From contig CM119268.1 of the NCBI GenBank assembly GCA_051294375.1, positions 169,437 through 233,436 on the forward strand: a stretch of DNA of 64,000 nucleotides, written 5' to 3'. Of the stretch, positions 46,018-58,579 are shown in pieces. Each line of letters begins with the position of its first letter. The first letter of the stretch is position 1. The notes under the pieces were generated by a model that made no database searches, was not told the DNA's origin, and saw only the letters and a list, made by a program, of their open reading frames with translations. The position numbers and the translations under genes were made by a program. The DNA is from Paraspadella gotoi. Lineage: Eukaryota; Chaetognatha.

Positions 46018-46729
46018 GGCCTTTTTGAAAGTATTACATTATTGTAGGGTCATTTCAGACGATGTCAAAAAAAAGAAAGAAAAAAAAGAAAGACAGAAAG
46101 AACGAGAAAGAGAAAAGAAAGAAAAAAGAAGGGAAAAAAAAAATTAAAAAATTTAGTCAACAATTTTTTTTAATATTAAGAATTTTGAAGCTTAAAATAA
46201 TAATATTAATAAAAAAGAATATACATCTAACAATAATGATTAAATTATGCTGAAAACACAATTGAAAATATGATCAAAGATAAAAATGATCGGAAAATGA
46301 GATGATATATATTATTTGCATTTTTGTTACCGCGGACGTATGAATGAGTAAAGAGTAGAAAAAATTTTAGAATCAAGTAGAATAAAAATTCGAGCATGCA
46401 GCTGTGAATATTTTTAAATAATTTTTTTTTTTATTTTCAATTTTCGCATAGCCCATATTTAAAACATTGTAAATGTCAAAAATTTTAAAATATTTTTTTC
46501 TTACTTTTAAAAGCAGATTTAAATTTCTCCCATTAATTTAAATTTTAAATTCAATTGACTAAATATCAAATTTTCCAAAAAAAGTCAGCACAGTTTTTAA
46601 GGTTGTCTTTTGTCTCAGAAAGCTCCTTAGTGCCGTACTGTTTTGAGAGGTCGCCTTAGGACCTTTATACCAGGAGTGTAGCAAAGTTGAAACAAAAGCC
46701 CGTGCAATTAAACATTTGTCTGGAATCCT

Positions 46730-46765
46730 AAGCTACTACTACTACTACTCTACTACTACTACTGT
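46730..46765. repeat. (CTA)n tract
   Basis: Repeats of CTA/ACT with one dropped base. The preceding 46580-46730 is non-repetitive and unidentified. Confidence 0.9.
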
Positions 46766-46894
46766 TTAATTAATTAATCAAACTCATTTTATCTACTAGT
46801 TAATAAATACAGTATAATTTTTCTGTTTGTATTTCCTGTAAATTAAGGTGGAGATATCTCTGAGGTACCTTTACACATAGAGACTTAAATTGTG

Positions 46895-47385
46895 GCTGCA
46901 TTTTTGTAACCCGAACATTGTGGCATATCTGAAACATCAATTTTACTCAATTCGAAAATGTCGTTAGTATTATCTTCTCGGCCCAATGAGGTCTTTGAAT
47001 TTGAGCATCAACTTATGCTTTCTTTAAAAATATTTCACAAATTCACAATCAATTAAAACTTAGGTTAATTTAAAAAAAAACATAGTATGCAAAATTTTGC
47101 TATTGTACCTCTACAAAGTGGTATAGACTTCATATTTTTTTAATTCCTAGTTACTTTTTAACTTCTGAAATTAATAAAAAGATTCTTTTTTAACAAATGT
47201 CAAAAAATTTTGTTTTTTTGAAAACATTTTTTTCTAATTTAGAATATTATTGTTGTATTGGATTCAGCGCTGAGATTTTGCTGTTTGTTTTCACTGCGGG
47301 AGTTATTTCACAGAAGCACTTATGTTTTATCAAATTTCATTATTATTTTCGCCTATAGAGAAAAAAAATTTCGTTAAAATACTTG
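46895..47385. repeat. direct duplication, first copy
   Basis: Nearly the same sequence recurs at 48700-49222, for example CCCAATGAGGTCTTTGAATT and CAACTTATG, then CAAAGTGGTATAGACTTCAT. The copies differ by scattered indels and substitutions. Confidence 0.88.
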
Positions 47386-48671
47386 AAAATAACTCACGGT
47401 TGCCCTTTTACCATCGATTTACTCGGCATGGAGTTGCACAAAGAATTGAGATGTCCCGGGATACGTTTCGGACCTTTGGGCTACACAAAATAAAAGGGTA
47501 ATTCAAATTTTTCCTAATGACAGTTTCTTTTATAATTAATTAATTAAAATTAGCTAATAAATCAATACAACGTATGAATAAAAATTTAAAATGGTTTAAA
47601 TTTTTTTAAAAATGAAAATATGCATGCATCAATCCATAATCTATGAACAATTTTCTTTCGTTTGAGTCCAGTAACCATTATTCCTTTTTAATAGTTTATT
47701 GTAATTGAGTTTTTCTTTAAATTAAAATATTATTTTAATTTTTTTTTCAAGATAATTTAAATTAAAAGAAAATTAAATAACTAATGCCAAATGATTGACA
47801 GAAAAATTTTATAATTATAAGGGACTTTACCTACCGTATATAGGCCTTCAAATATCAAATATAAGTAAAGCTTTATTAATATATTTTTGACATAGAAAAT
47901 ATAATAATTTATAAAAATTAAATATATGAAAAATTTAACTTTGAATTTTTTTTTAGCATAATAAACATAATTATAATTTAATTGTTCATGATGCTTTTAA
48001 AGCTACTGGTCATTGTATCATTTCTCAATTATAATTAATTTTTATAACTTTTTTTTATTTCTAGTAATAACTGACCTGCTATATTTACTTACTTTTGCAA
48101 AAATCGCAAAAATTAACTGGTATTTAAAAATTATGTACTGAAACAGACGAAAACTTTTTTTTAAATCCATGCTATTTAATTGGTTTGAAACTGATTATAA
48201 TATTCTTGGACAATTGTAAAAAGTTTTAAACAATCGCCAACTAGACATTTTTAAGGTTGTCAAATGTATAAATAATGTATTCGGACTGCTTTGTAGGTTT
48301 TTTAACTTAATTCAGTAGCTCTTTTAATATACAGAAAAGCATTAATTTAACAGTTTTTTATTTGGAGTGGGCTATCAAAGCTTCTAACACATATTAACAT
48401 CAGTATATTTGTTAAGTATAGTAGATTCCTCTATAGATTTTTTAATTTTTTGAAACGTTTTATCTTTTTTTTCTTTTTAATAATTTTTTTGACACGCAAA
48501 ACGTTTTTTTGATTACGCGACAAGACGAATTGTAAAAATTAAAAATAAATAGTACCAATAGTTAGATTATGTCTAGAATAGTGAAAAAAAAACCCTTGTT
48601 AAAACATTTGAATCGGGAAGGGGGTAAGCTAAGGCTTACAACGGTATCCTCATGCTGATCGTTCTTCTCCA
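47386..48671. other. AT-rich DNA between the direct copies
   Basis: No coding stretch is supported. It ends at a 25-N gap (48672-48696). Confidence 0.5.
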
Positions 48672-48699
48672 NNNNNNNNNNNNNNNNNNNNNNNNNCCT

Positions 48700-49222
48700 T
48701 TTTTCCATTTATTGCGTAATCGCCGGAACCATGGGCATTCATCTACAATCCAATTTTTTGACTCAATTCGTGAAAAAATGTCGTTAGTATTATTCTTCTC
48801 GGCCCAATGAGGTCTTTGAATTTGAGCATCAACTTATGATTTCTTTACTTAATTATTTTCACAAATTCACAATCAATTAAAACTTAGGTTAATTTAAAAA
48901 AAAACATAGTATGCAAAATTTTGCCTATTGTCAGCTCTACAAAGTGGTATAGACTTCATATTTTTTAATTCCTAGTTACTTTATAACTTCTGAAATTAAT
49001 AAAAAGATTCTTTTTTTAACAAATGTCAAAAAATTTTGTTTTTTTGAAAACATTTTTTTCTAATTTAGATATTATTGTTGTATTGGATTCAGCGCAGATT
49101 TAATTTGTTTTTTCTTGTTTGTTTTCCACTCGGTGAGTTATTTCAAGAAGCCTTATTTTTACTCAAATTCATTATTATTTTTCGGCCTATAGAGAAAAAA
49201 AATTCGTTAAAATACCTTGAAT
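48700..49222. repeat. direct duplication, second copy
   Basis: Begins within a few bases of the 25-N gap and matches 46895-47385. The position suggests overlapping contig ends as well as a true duplication. Confidence 0.88.
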
Positions 49223-49395
49223 ACTGCTGAATCCCTAAAGAGAATGTCGTTATTAAAAGTTAGTAATGGCTTCTTCCAAAATGTAGTTATTTAAAAAAAA
49301 TTATCAAGTTTAGCAATATAATAAATTGGATTGAGAAATTATAAAGAGAGAAATGACCAAAAATAATACATTTAAAAGAAAAAAACAAAGATAGA

Positions 49396-49480
49396 AAGAG
49401 AGAAGACGGCAAGAGCAAGAGAGAGTGAGAGAGAGAGACGAGAGCGGAGCAGAGAGAGAGAGAAAGAGAGAGATGAGATC
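49396..49480. repeat. (GA)n tract
   Basis: GA-rich repeat before a GC-rich block. Confidence 0.88.
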
Positions 49481-49690
49481 CGGCCCCCTGATCCGCTCGG
49501 ACTTGAAGCTGGGAAGAAGCCGCGGAAGAGAGCACGAAATCTCTCCCGCGATCGAGGCGGAAGAGAAGCTCCGGAAAGGAGAAGGTAGCTCGATCGGCAG
49601 CGCGCGCCGCCGCTCGCCGGTCACGGCGTGGCTGTCTCGGGAGAGCTGAGTCTATTATGATCGTCAAAGCGGGCGGACCCGCAGAAAATA
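49481..49690 (-). other. GC-rich block, possible partner of 45709-46017
   Basis: CpG-rich. In reverse complement, AGACTCAGCTCTCCCGAGAC and the following GCCGATCGAGCT resemble 45717-45780. The minus frame reads RRDRRAAARAADRATFSFPE, and all frames are open because of composition. The similarity is partial and uncertain. Confidence 0.35.
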
Positions 49691-49699
49691 TGCGAAGAA

Positions 49700-50155
49700 A
49701 TTCGCCTTAATTCGTTCCCTTCGTCTCTGGTAGCTAGAGCGTCACCCCCGTCCACTATCGTTGCATGGCGTCGTACGTCACTGTTCGTCGGTCAGTTACC
49801 TAGGTTCACGTCATTGGTCATCCCTTTTCACTTAGTTGGCCAAACTTCACTCGACATCCATTGTCGCGAATTGTCAATCGTCATTGTTCGTCCATCGTCT
49901 CGTCGTCATTCTGAAACGCTGTCATTGTCACGCTCCGAGGTCCGTCCATCCATTTGGCGCTTTGTCCAATAACTCTCCATTGAGAGCTCTGTCGCTCCCA
50001 TTGTACCGCTCGCTCCATCGACTTCGGTCTTGGGTATTCGTCCGTCTTTCGTCAGTCCCTCAGTTTGGTCCCGTCCGTCCCATTCTGGTCTACGTCCGTC
50101 AGCGTGCGCGGCTTTCTCTTATCTGTTTTGTTTTTCCACGCTTATTGTTCTCCTG
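49700..50155. repeat. degenerate CGTC/CATTGTCG-rich DNA
   Basis: Words such as GTCATTG, CGTCCATC and CCGTCC recur without a strict period. It borders the polypurine tract. A 108-codon plus frame (49836-50162) has no motif. Confidence 0.5.
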
Positions 50156-50177
50156 CTTGTGAATTCTTTGGCTCCAT

Positions 50178-52940
50178 AAAGAAAAAAGGAAAAAACGAAG
50201 CGGCTGAATAGGGGAAGAAAAAGGGAGGAAAAGAGGAAAGGGGGAAAAGCGGGAGAAAAGGAAGGAACAAAGCGAGGGGGAAAATGCGGGGGGAAAAAGG
50301 AAAAAAAACAGGCGAAAAGGCGGAAAAAAGCGAGAAAAGGGGAAAAGAGAGAAAAGGGGGGAAAACAGGCGGAGAAAAGGAGAGACAAAATGGGGAAAAA
50401 GGGGGAGGGCAAAAGAGAGAAAAAAAAAAAAGTGGCAACAAAAGGGACAAAAAAGGTGAAAAAGGACCGGGACGGGAAAAGCTGGAAAAAACATTGGAGA
50501 ACATGCGCGGAAAAAGGAAGAAAAGAGAGAAAAAAAGCGCGCGAAAAAAATGGGAGAAAATGGGGAAAAAAGGGGGAAAAGGGAAAACAGAGGAAAAAGC
50601 CGGAAAAGGGAAAAAAAGGAGAAAAGGGGGAAAAGGGCGCGAAAAAAAATTCCGAGAAGAACATTTGGGGGGAAAAAGGGGAGAAAAGGAGGAAAAAAGG
50701 GAAGCGGCGAAAAAAGGGAATGGAAGAATGGGGAAGGGAGGAAAAACGGAGAAAGAAAAAAAATAAAAAAAAAAAAAAAGGAAAAGAAAAAGGGAAACGG
50801 AAAAAAAAGCGAAGAAGGGAAAAAAGGAGAAAAGTTCGGGAAAGAGGAAAAAAGCGAGAAAATGGCGGAAAAAGTGGGGAAAAGGGGGAAAAAGGGCGGA
50901 AAAAAAGCGGCAAAAGGCGGGCTGAAACCAGCGGAGAACACAAACGGGCGGGGACAAACAGGAGGACACAGAGGGATAAATAAAGGGCGGCAAAACAAAG
51001 GGCGGGGAAAAGGAGCGAGCGAGAAAATGCGGAAAAAAGGGGGAAAGGGGGAAAAAGGGGGAAAAAAGGGGAAAAGAATAAGAAAAAAGCGGAGAAAGGG
51101 GGCAAAAAGGGGAGGACAATGGGAGAAAAAGAGGAAAAGGGGCGGCGACAAAAAGGAAAAAAGCGAGGGAGCAAGAAAAAGGGGAAAAGGAGAAGAGAAA
51201 AAGGGGAAAAGGGGGCAAAAGAGGTAAATGGGGAAAAAAGGGGAAAAAGGGCCGGAAAAAGGAGACAAATGTCGGAGAAGAAAAAACGAGCGCAAGAAAA
51301 GGAAGAAAGGGCGAAAAAGGAGAAAAGGGGAAAAGGGGGAAACAAGGAAAAAAGCGGAAAAAGGGGCGCGCGAAAAAGAAGGGCGAAAAATGGGGAAAAA
51401 GGCGGCGAAAAGCAAGGACAAGAAAAAATGGCGGGAAATGGGAAAAATGCCGCGGGGAAAAGAGGGGAAAAATAGGGAGGAAAAGGGGAACAAGGAAGGA
51501 AGGAAAAAGGGTGAAGGCGAGAAAAAGGGGAAAAAGCGGGAAAAGGGGGAAAAAGGGAGAGAAAAGGGGGAAAAGGAGAAAAGGGGAAAAATAGGGGGGA
51601 AAAAGGAGAAAAGGAGGAACAACAGGGAAACAGGGGAAAAAGGAGAAAAAGGTGGAAAAAGCCGGGTGAAAAGGAGCCGACAAGCCCGGAAAAGGCGGGA
51701 AAAAGCGAAAACAAAAAGCCGGAAAAGGGGGAAAAGAAAAAAAAAAATGCGGGGAAAAAGGCGACGACAAAGAAGAAAAATGCGAGGAAAAGGGGGAACA
51801 AATGGGGGGAAAAAGAGGGAAAAGAGGGGAAAAGGGCGAGAAGACAAAAGCGCGAAAGGGACAAAAAGCGGAAAAAGCGGAAAGTGGAAAAAGGGAGAAA
51901 AGAGGGGAAAAGGGCATAAACAAAGGGCGAAAGCGCGCGAAACGGAGAAAAAGGGCGGGAAAAAGGGGGGAAAAAAAGGGGGAAAATAATGGAAAAGGTG
52001 AGCGATAAAAAAAAAAAGAAAGAGGGATGGGGAAAAGGAGAAAGGGGAAAAGGCGGGCAAAAAGGGAAAAAAAGCGGCGAACAAAAGGGGGGGAAAAAGA
52101 AGAAAATGGGAAAAAGGGGAAAAAGAAGAAAATGGAAAAGGGGGAAAAATGCCGGGAAAAGAGGGAAAAGGAGAAAAGCGGAAAAAGGGGAAAGGGGGAA
52201 AAAGGGAAAAAAAAAAAAGCGGAAAAGGAAAAGGAGAAAGGGGGAAAAGGAGAAAAAGGGGAAAAGGCGGGACAAAAGGAGAAAACATTGGGAAGGGGAA
52301 AGGGGGGAAAAGGGGAAAAAGAAACAAAAAGGCGGCAACAAGGCGGAAAAAGGAGAAAAAGCGGGGAAAAGCGGGGAAAAGCGAGAACAAAATGGGGAAA
52401 AAAAGGAGAAAAGGGGGAAGGGGAAAAAGGAAAAAAAGCGGCAAAAAAGGAGAAAAAGTAGTAAAAAGGGGGAAGGGAGGGGGAAAAAAAGAGCGAAAAA
52501 AAAAAGGAGGGGAAAAGGGGGAAAGGAGAAAATGGGAGAAAAAGCGGGAAAAGGGAAAAAAAAAGATATGAAAGATGCGGGAAAAAATGGGAAAAGGAGG
52601 GAAAAGGAAGAAAAAAGGCGGGAAAAAACCGGGGTGGGGAAAAGGAGAAAAAGGGGAAAAGGGGGAAAAAGAAAAAAAGCGGAGGAAAGGGGGAAAAGGA
52701 GAGAAAAAGCGCGGCGGAAAAGGGGAAAAGCAAAGGAAAGAAAATGCGGAAAAGGGGAAGAAGAAGAAAATGGGGGAAAAGGGGGAAAATGGGGAAAAAG
52801 AGGCGGAAAAAGGATGCAACAGGCGGAAATAAAGGGTGGAGAAAGGGGGAAAAGGGGGAAAAGGAGAAAAGGGGAAAAAGTGGGAAAAAGGGAAAAAAAG
52901 AAAAAAAAGCGGAAAAGGGGAAAAAGGAGAAAAGGGAGAA
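50178..52940. repeat. 2.76-kb polypurine tract (GGGGAAAA-like)
   Basis: The plus strand is almost entirely A and G, in alternating runs of 3-6 G and 3-8 A. Sparse C occurs mostly as GCG or GCAAA, and T is rare. Three overlapping minus-strand frames of 863-959 codons (Phe/Pro/Ser/Leu) and several plus-strand Lys/Gly frames exist only because such DNA has almost no stop codons. There is no fixed unit longer than about 8-10 bp. Confidence 0.95.
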
Positions 52941-53092
52941 TTGATCTATGAAATAATTTTATTCTTCGACAAAGAAAAAAAAAATATGAAAAACACAAAA
53001 TACCAAAGGGAAAAAACCTTAAGAAAAAGGAAACTCAAAGGGTAAATCTCAAAGGGAAAACTTAACAAAAGAATTGACAACTAAAGTTAAGC

Positions 53093-53122
53093 GGATGGAT
53101 GGATGGATGGATGGATGGATTG
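53093..53122. repeat. (GGAT)n tract
   Basis: About seven GGAT units. Confidence 0.95.
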
Positions 53123-53393
53123 ATGGATTTGATGTAAATTGTTTAAGAATTAAAAGCCAAAACTCACTTTGATATTATTAATAATTTATAGATATCATTA
53201 TTAGATAAAATTCAACATTTTGTAAGTAGTTGTAAACATTAGTTAAACATTTTCTAATCAGAGTTTTGCTCTGAAGATAAAAGTACATTATCGACCTAAA
53301 TGATAAAAAAAAGAAAGATACAATAAACCAAGAATTTGAAATGAAATCCCTCCAATTCAATCTAGACGGATAACGACCGCTGAAACCGTTAAC

Positions 53394-53395
<2 letters not shown>

Positions 53396-53453
<58 letters not shown>
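53396..53453. repeat. (CT)n tract
   Basis: 58 bp of pure CT repeat. Confidence 0.97.
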
Positions 53454-53456
<3 letters not shown>

Positions 53457-53519
53457 AATATACATTTTATATTCTGTGTATTTTTCTTTCTTCCAATTTC
53501 GTTTTGTGATTATTCAGTC

Positions 53520-53870
53520 AGATTTTATTACTTTTCTTCTTCTTTTCATCTTTCTTTTCTCACTTTTAACTTTCATTTTCTCACTTTCCATTTTCTTTTC
53601 TCACTTTCACTTTTCTTTTCTCACTTTCACTTTTTTTTCTCACTTTTAACTTTTCTTTATTAATTACCTTTTATATTTTATTTTCTTTTCTATATTATTT
53701 ACTTTCCTTTTACTTTCATTTCAATTAACGTTATGTAGTATTTTTATAAAAATTTTCTCTTTTTTTTCTTTTTTTTATTTCTATTTCTTTTTTTCTTTTA
53801 TTTTTATTTTTCTTTTTCTTTTCTTTTCTTTTTCTTTCCTTTTATATTTCCTTTTTTCTTTCTCTCCAAC
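53520..53870. repeat. TTTTC-rich tract with a 20-22 bp unit
   Basis: 53535-53655 repeats TTCTCACTTTCACTTTTCTT. After that it is T/C homopolymer-like DNA. Confidence 0.8.
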
Positions 53871-53969
53871 CGAAAATCAAATTTCGTTCAATTCGACTCA
53901 AACCCTGAACCCGAAAACCCAAATTCTAAAACAAGAAAACTTGATTTTTTGTTTCAAACCACGTGACCC

Positions 53970-54195
53970 GAATAGGTTTTCTTCGCGGTTTGAACTCAAA
54001 CTCAAACTCAAACCTATATAATTAAGGTCTTAAAACTAAAATCAATATCATAAAATCTCAATACTAAAAACTTTATCATAAAAGCTCGAATACTCAAACC
54101 TTTATCATCAAATTCTCAATATTCAAACCTTTATCATAAAATTTCAATGCTCAAACATGTATCATAAAAGTCTAAATACTCAAACCCTCAAAAAT
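53970..54195. repeat. about 33-bp AT-rich minisatellite
   Basis: Five units close to CTCAATACTCAAACCTTTAT followed by CATAAAATT, preceded by CTCAAA repeats. Confidence 0.75.
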
Positions 54196-54612
54196 ACAAA
54201 AACAAAATTTAAACTTTCATGGTTTTTCTTACTCTTTTTTTTTAATTCCTTTTGTTTGATTTATTTCTGAGGTTTTAACGTCTTTTGTTTGAAGTTTCGC
54301 CCTCCATCCGATAGGGCGCGCTTTTATGTCTTTAGTTTTATTTGTTTCCTTTTAATTATTTGTATTGGTTCCTTTTGTGTTTTGGGTTTTACTCACTGCA
54401 GATTTATTGAAATAATGTGTTTTTTTTTTTGCACTTTGTTCATTTGAATATTTTCCATGAATTTATAATTATATTTAGATTTTTTAGACACCAGATTTAG
54501 TTTAGGATTTAAATTTGGAATTTTACGTTTATCAAATATTTTTTCCGACATTTGTTTATCCTTAGTTAATCGAGAGAGAGGGAGAGAAAGAAATAGAAAG
54601 AAAGAGAGAGAG

Positions 54613-54919
54613 NNNNNNNNNNNNNNNNNNNNNNNNNNNNNNNNNNNNNNNNNNNNNNNNNNNNNNNNNNNNNNNNNNNNNNNNNNNNNNNNNNNNNNNN
54701 NNNNNNNNNNNNNNNNNNNNNNNNNNNNNNNNNNNNNNNNNNNNNNNNNNNNNNNNNNNNNNNNNNNNNNNNNNNNNNNNNNNNNNNNNNNNNNNNNNNN
54801 NGCCGCCTTCTTCTCAGATCTATGAATTCGTTTATGGAGGAAGGAGAAAAAAGTTTTGTGCATGAGGCATGAGAAATGAGAAAGGGAGCAAGAGNNNNNN
54901 NNNNNNNNNNNNNNNNNNN
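54613..54919. other. two assembly gaps
   Basis: 189 N (54613-54801) and 25 N (54895-54919), separated by 93 bp of sequence. Open frames that cross them are meaningless. Confidence 0.95.
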
Positions 54920-54949
54920 TTGCCAGCAACCTCGCAACGCTAAATGACG

Positions 54950-56340
54950 TCAGATGAACCGCGGTGCTGTTCAAGAGCTAAAAAATGCAAGATGATGGCA
55001 ACTAAGTGACACCACGTCTATAAGAAAGGCTCATACTGAAGCGCTTCTGCAATTATCTTAACCCGTGTTATCACGCTGTGGTGGGCGCGGTAGGGAAAAG
55101 CTGCAATTACTTCAATACGGCTTTATAACATCAACCATCTGCATATCGCCTGTTCAGAACACCTGTGCTCTATGAACGCCTTTCTTTACCTCCTCGGGGG
55201 TTTGGAGGTATGAATCAAACAGCTAGCGAGTTTAACTAAATGGGTCTGACAGATGGCTACCTTTGTGGCCACTGCCCTCAGCCAGATACAGGCCAGCGAT
55301 AGCCTATCAATAAAAGTCTTATGGAATACTCCCCTCAATACCCGCTCAACGAAATACAAACACACTCGAAGGCCACAATAGGTTAAAACTCAATTTGCAT
55401 TGGTTTTTGCTTAACTCGCCATTAAGGCCTCTTTTTTTAATTGACTCCTATGTTTGTGCTCTGAAAAATTTATTTCCGCGCAGGGCGTTTTAAGCGTCTT
55501 TTTGTTTGAAGTTTCCGCCTGAAGGCTCGGGGCCGATCGGCGACTGGAACATCACAATATAAGCCTCCTTCTGGTAAGGGTAAAGGTAAAAGTTCACATA
55601 AACAAGATTCTTCGATTCCATCATGACGCTGAAGACAGGCTTGTACTAAAGCCAACATGTACAGTCCCTTATATGCGTGCATGGAGAGCCGTTGGAGTTT
55701 TATGGCAAAATCTTATAACTAGTTTATTTAGTCTAAGGCACCTCTATTTCTATTGTTAGTATTATTTGTCTCATAATCTTTTTTTAAGAATAGTTTATAT
55801 GCGCATACTATTGTGTTTGTTTGAGTGTGTTTGATTAAGATCACACTGCTAGAATTTTAATCTGACGATATATAGACCCGATGTGTTATTTTTTCTTTGT
55901 GCAGGCTTTGTTAGCTCCGGACTATGTCCAAGAATTCTAGTGTTGATATTTTCCATGAATTTACTACAGATTATCATATCCCTAGATTTTTTTAGAGCAC
56001 CTATGGCGAGCACGTTAGAGGTAGCTTCTTCAATGGATTATAAGGTAGTTGGAATTATTGCTCAGTTCGTTTATTTCCCACACAAATACTTTTTTGCTGA
56101 GCATTAAGGTGTTCTTCATGGAGTTTGCGCTCGTCGCTACAGTTGACCTTGATTCGAAGCAGAGACGAAGGATGAAGAAAAGAAAATAGAAAGAAGCGCG
56201 GAAGAGGAGAACGCACGCGCACAGGAGGGGAGGGCATCTAAGAGAAGAGAACCCGACCGTAGAAAGACGGCACGTGTAAGGAGAGGAGAGACTAAGCAGC
56301 ACGACGTCCAGAGAGAGAGAGCAGTAAAAACGAGCAAAAA
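54950..56340. other. non-repetitive DNA, no gene recognised
   Basis: 54950-55440 is more balanced in composition than most of the window. Frames at 55470-55682 (-) and 55883-56107 (+) are short and lack motifs. 56150-56330 is purine-rich. Confidence 0.4.
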
Positions 56341-56394
56341 AAAAGAATGCAGAGGATGGAGATTTGATGTTTAGTTAAGATGCCTGCAATCGAT

Positions 56395-56500
56395 TGTGTG
56401 CAAACTCCGAGAGCGCGAGGCCGGCCGGCCGCGCAACGCCCGGTGCAACCGCTGCTTGTGGCGCACGGTGCCGGCCTTCTTCTCCGTACGTATTTCTATT
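56395..56500. other. CpG-rich patch
   Basis: Contains GGCCGGCCGGCCGCGCAACG and is open in several frames, for example EKKAGTVRHKQRLHRALRG on the minus strand. No splice sites of quality flank it. It may be a small exon or a promoter fragment. Confidence 0.25.
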
Positions 56501-56599
56501 GCACCATTCGCGCTCTTCTATATGAGACACTGTTTGGAAAAAGGAGAAAAAAAGGTTTGGTGATCATTATTAAAACATAAAAATGTTATTATACGAGGC

Positions 56600-57030
56600 A
56601 ATGTAGAAAAATGAGATCATGGGAGGAAACGAAAGACGAGAGACAAGAAGAGAAAGAAAGAAAGATATTAAGTAGATAGACTAGAAATCGAGAGCAGAGA
56701 AATTTGAAAAAGTGAGACAGAATTAAAGGGGAGAGGAGAGAGAAGAGAGAAGAGAAAAGAGAGAGTAAAAGGGAGAGAGAAAGAATCTTAAATTATGACG
56801 ACAGCTACAGAGGAGAAAGGAGAGAAAACAGGGAGCTATTGATTTTTAAAAATTAAAAGCTGGCGGGGCAAGGGTGAGAGAGAGATTGAGGGTAGGATTA
56901 AATTTTTATAAGAGGAGAGAGGACTACGATGAGAGTGAGAGAGATTAGAGTGATAGGTGTCAATTGTAGAGAGAGAGATGGGAGAGAGGAAAGAGAGAGA
57001 GAGAGAAGGAGAGAGAGAGAGACGAGGCAG
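56600..57030. repeat. GA-rich low-complexity DNA
   Basis: Irregular GA, GAAA and GAGG repeats. Frames here are artefacts. Confidence 0.8.
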
Positions 57031-57833
57031 AAGCAAAGTTGGCTTAATGAGTCTGCATCTCTATTAAAGATTCTGAAATCATTCAGTTTTAGTTTTAAAA
57101 ATAGGTTCCCACGATGTCATATTAATTCAAATTCATTTCAAAAGAAAATTTCAGATTTTGTAAAAAAAAAATGCGTTAGAATCAAGATGAGAGAAAAATG
57201 AAAAAAACAGAATTACTGTTTGCATTGAAATATAATGATAATAAAAAATAGGACAATAGTTTTAAAATTTTAAAATTCTGATCAGAATTTAAAAAAAAAG
57301 TTGGTCAGGTGACATAGGAGGTCGAAGTTGTTATTTTTGTTGACGTCGTCATTGTCTTCAACCCCGTAGATATATTTCAGGACACTTTCTCACCTCTTAG
57401 ATTTAAAAGATAAGTATGAAATTGGTACAACCAATTTAAATGTTATCCGTTCATTTAGTAGCTTCCCTATCAATAAAGTGGTATAATATTTCAAAGAATG
57501 GTTCAATCGTATGAAAATACCACCCCCTTAAGTATTGTGTCATTTTTCTTTTGAGAGAAAAATTAATGAGACAAGAGCTTTTGTCATCTTAGTTTAATTC
57601 ATAAAGAAACTCACTGAGGCCCTTAAGTGGCGATAAAAAGAAAACCTAGTAAGAAACTTATTGAAGAAATTAATTGAAAATGTCGCTATGTTGCCGTTTT
57701 TTATTACTGTTCTTCAAAATATTTTTAAACAAAAGGAAAAAAAGAATTAGCTAAAAAAGAGGGTCAAGGTAAGAGATGGAATGAGATGAATTGAGATAGA
57801 GTTTATCATTTGCATAAAGTAGTAAAATTTTAC

Positions 57834-58044
57834 NNNNNNNNNNNNNNNNNNNNNNNNNNNNNNNNNNNNNNNNNNNNNNNNNNNNNNNNNNNNNNNNNNN
57901 NNNNNNNNNNNNNNNNNNNNNNNNNNNNNNNNNNNNNNNNNNNNNNNNNNNNNNNNNNNNNNNNNNNNNNNNNNNNNNNNNNNNNNNNNNNNNNNNNNNN
58001 NNNNNNNNNNNNNNNNNNNNNNNNNNNNNNNNNNNNNNNNNNNN
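57834..58044. other. assembly gap (211 N)
   Basis: N run. The flanking 57040-57833 and 58045-58400 are AT-rich with no recognised gene. Confidence 0.95.
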
Positions 58045-58417
58045 TTTTATATATTTTCATGGTCTAAATTAATAATATATAGTTCAAACTTTTGAATTTT
58101 TTTGCGTTTAACGTTTTTAAATTAAATATTTTTTTTTAATTTGTTACTGATTTAAGCTTCTACAGTTTTTAACGAAGTAGTTTTTAACATTGTAGTAGTG
58201 TTATATATTTTGATGTTAGTGGTATTTGTTATATTTTTATGATCATTATAGTTTTTATTTGTTTACTTTGTTTTTAATTTGTTAATGATACTTTTTTTAA
58301 AAAGTGGGTCTTTGTCTAAAAAACGTGACAAGGGTGACGAAAATTGTGGTGGTTTTCACGATTTTTTTATGGCAAAGAATCATTAACATTTAGATTAAAT
58401 GCAAAAAGATGACCACA

Positions 58418-58431
58418 AGAGAGAGAGAGAT

Positions 58432-58462
<31 letters not shown>

Positions 58463-58534
58463 AGAGACAAGAAGGAGAATGAAGGAGAAATGAATTTTAA
58501 ACAGGGAGGGAGGGAGAAAAACTAGAAAAAGAGA

Positions 58535-58576
<42 letters not shown>
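58418..58576. repeat. (GA)n tracts
   Basis: Two GA blocks (58418-58465 and 58530-58576) around a GGGAGGGAGGG patch. Confidence 0.93.

Positions 58577-58579
<3 letters not shown>

Noticed and set aside
49836-50162. 108-codon plus-strand ORF
   Set aside because: It is built from degenerate CGTC/CATTG words, with no motif and no exon boundaries.
50099-52998. Three overlapping minus-strand frames of 863-959 codons rich in Phe, Pro and Ser
   Set aside because: All three frames are open because polypyrimidine DNA almost lacks stop codons. There is no domain, no conserved frame and no splice structure.
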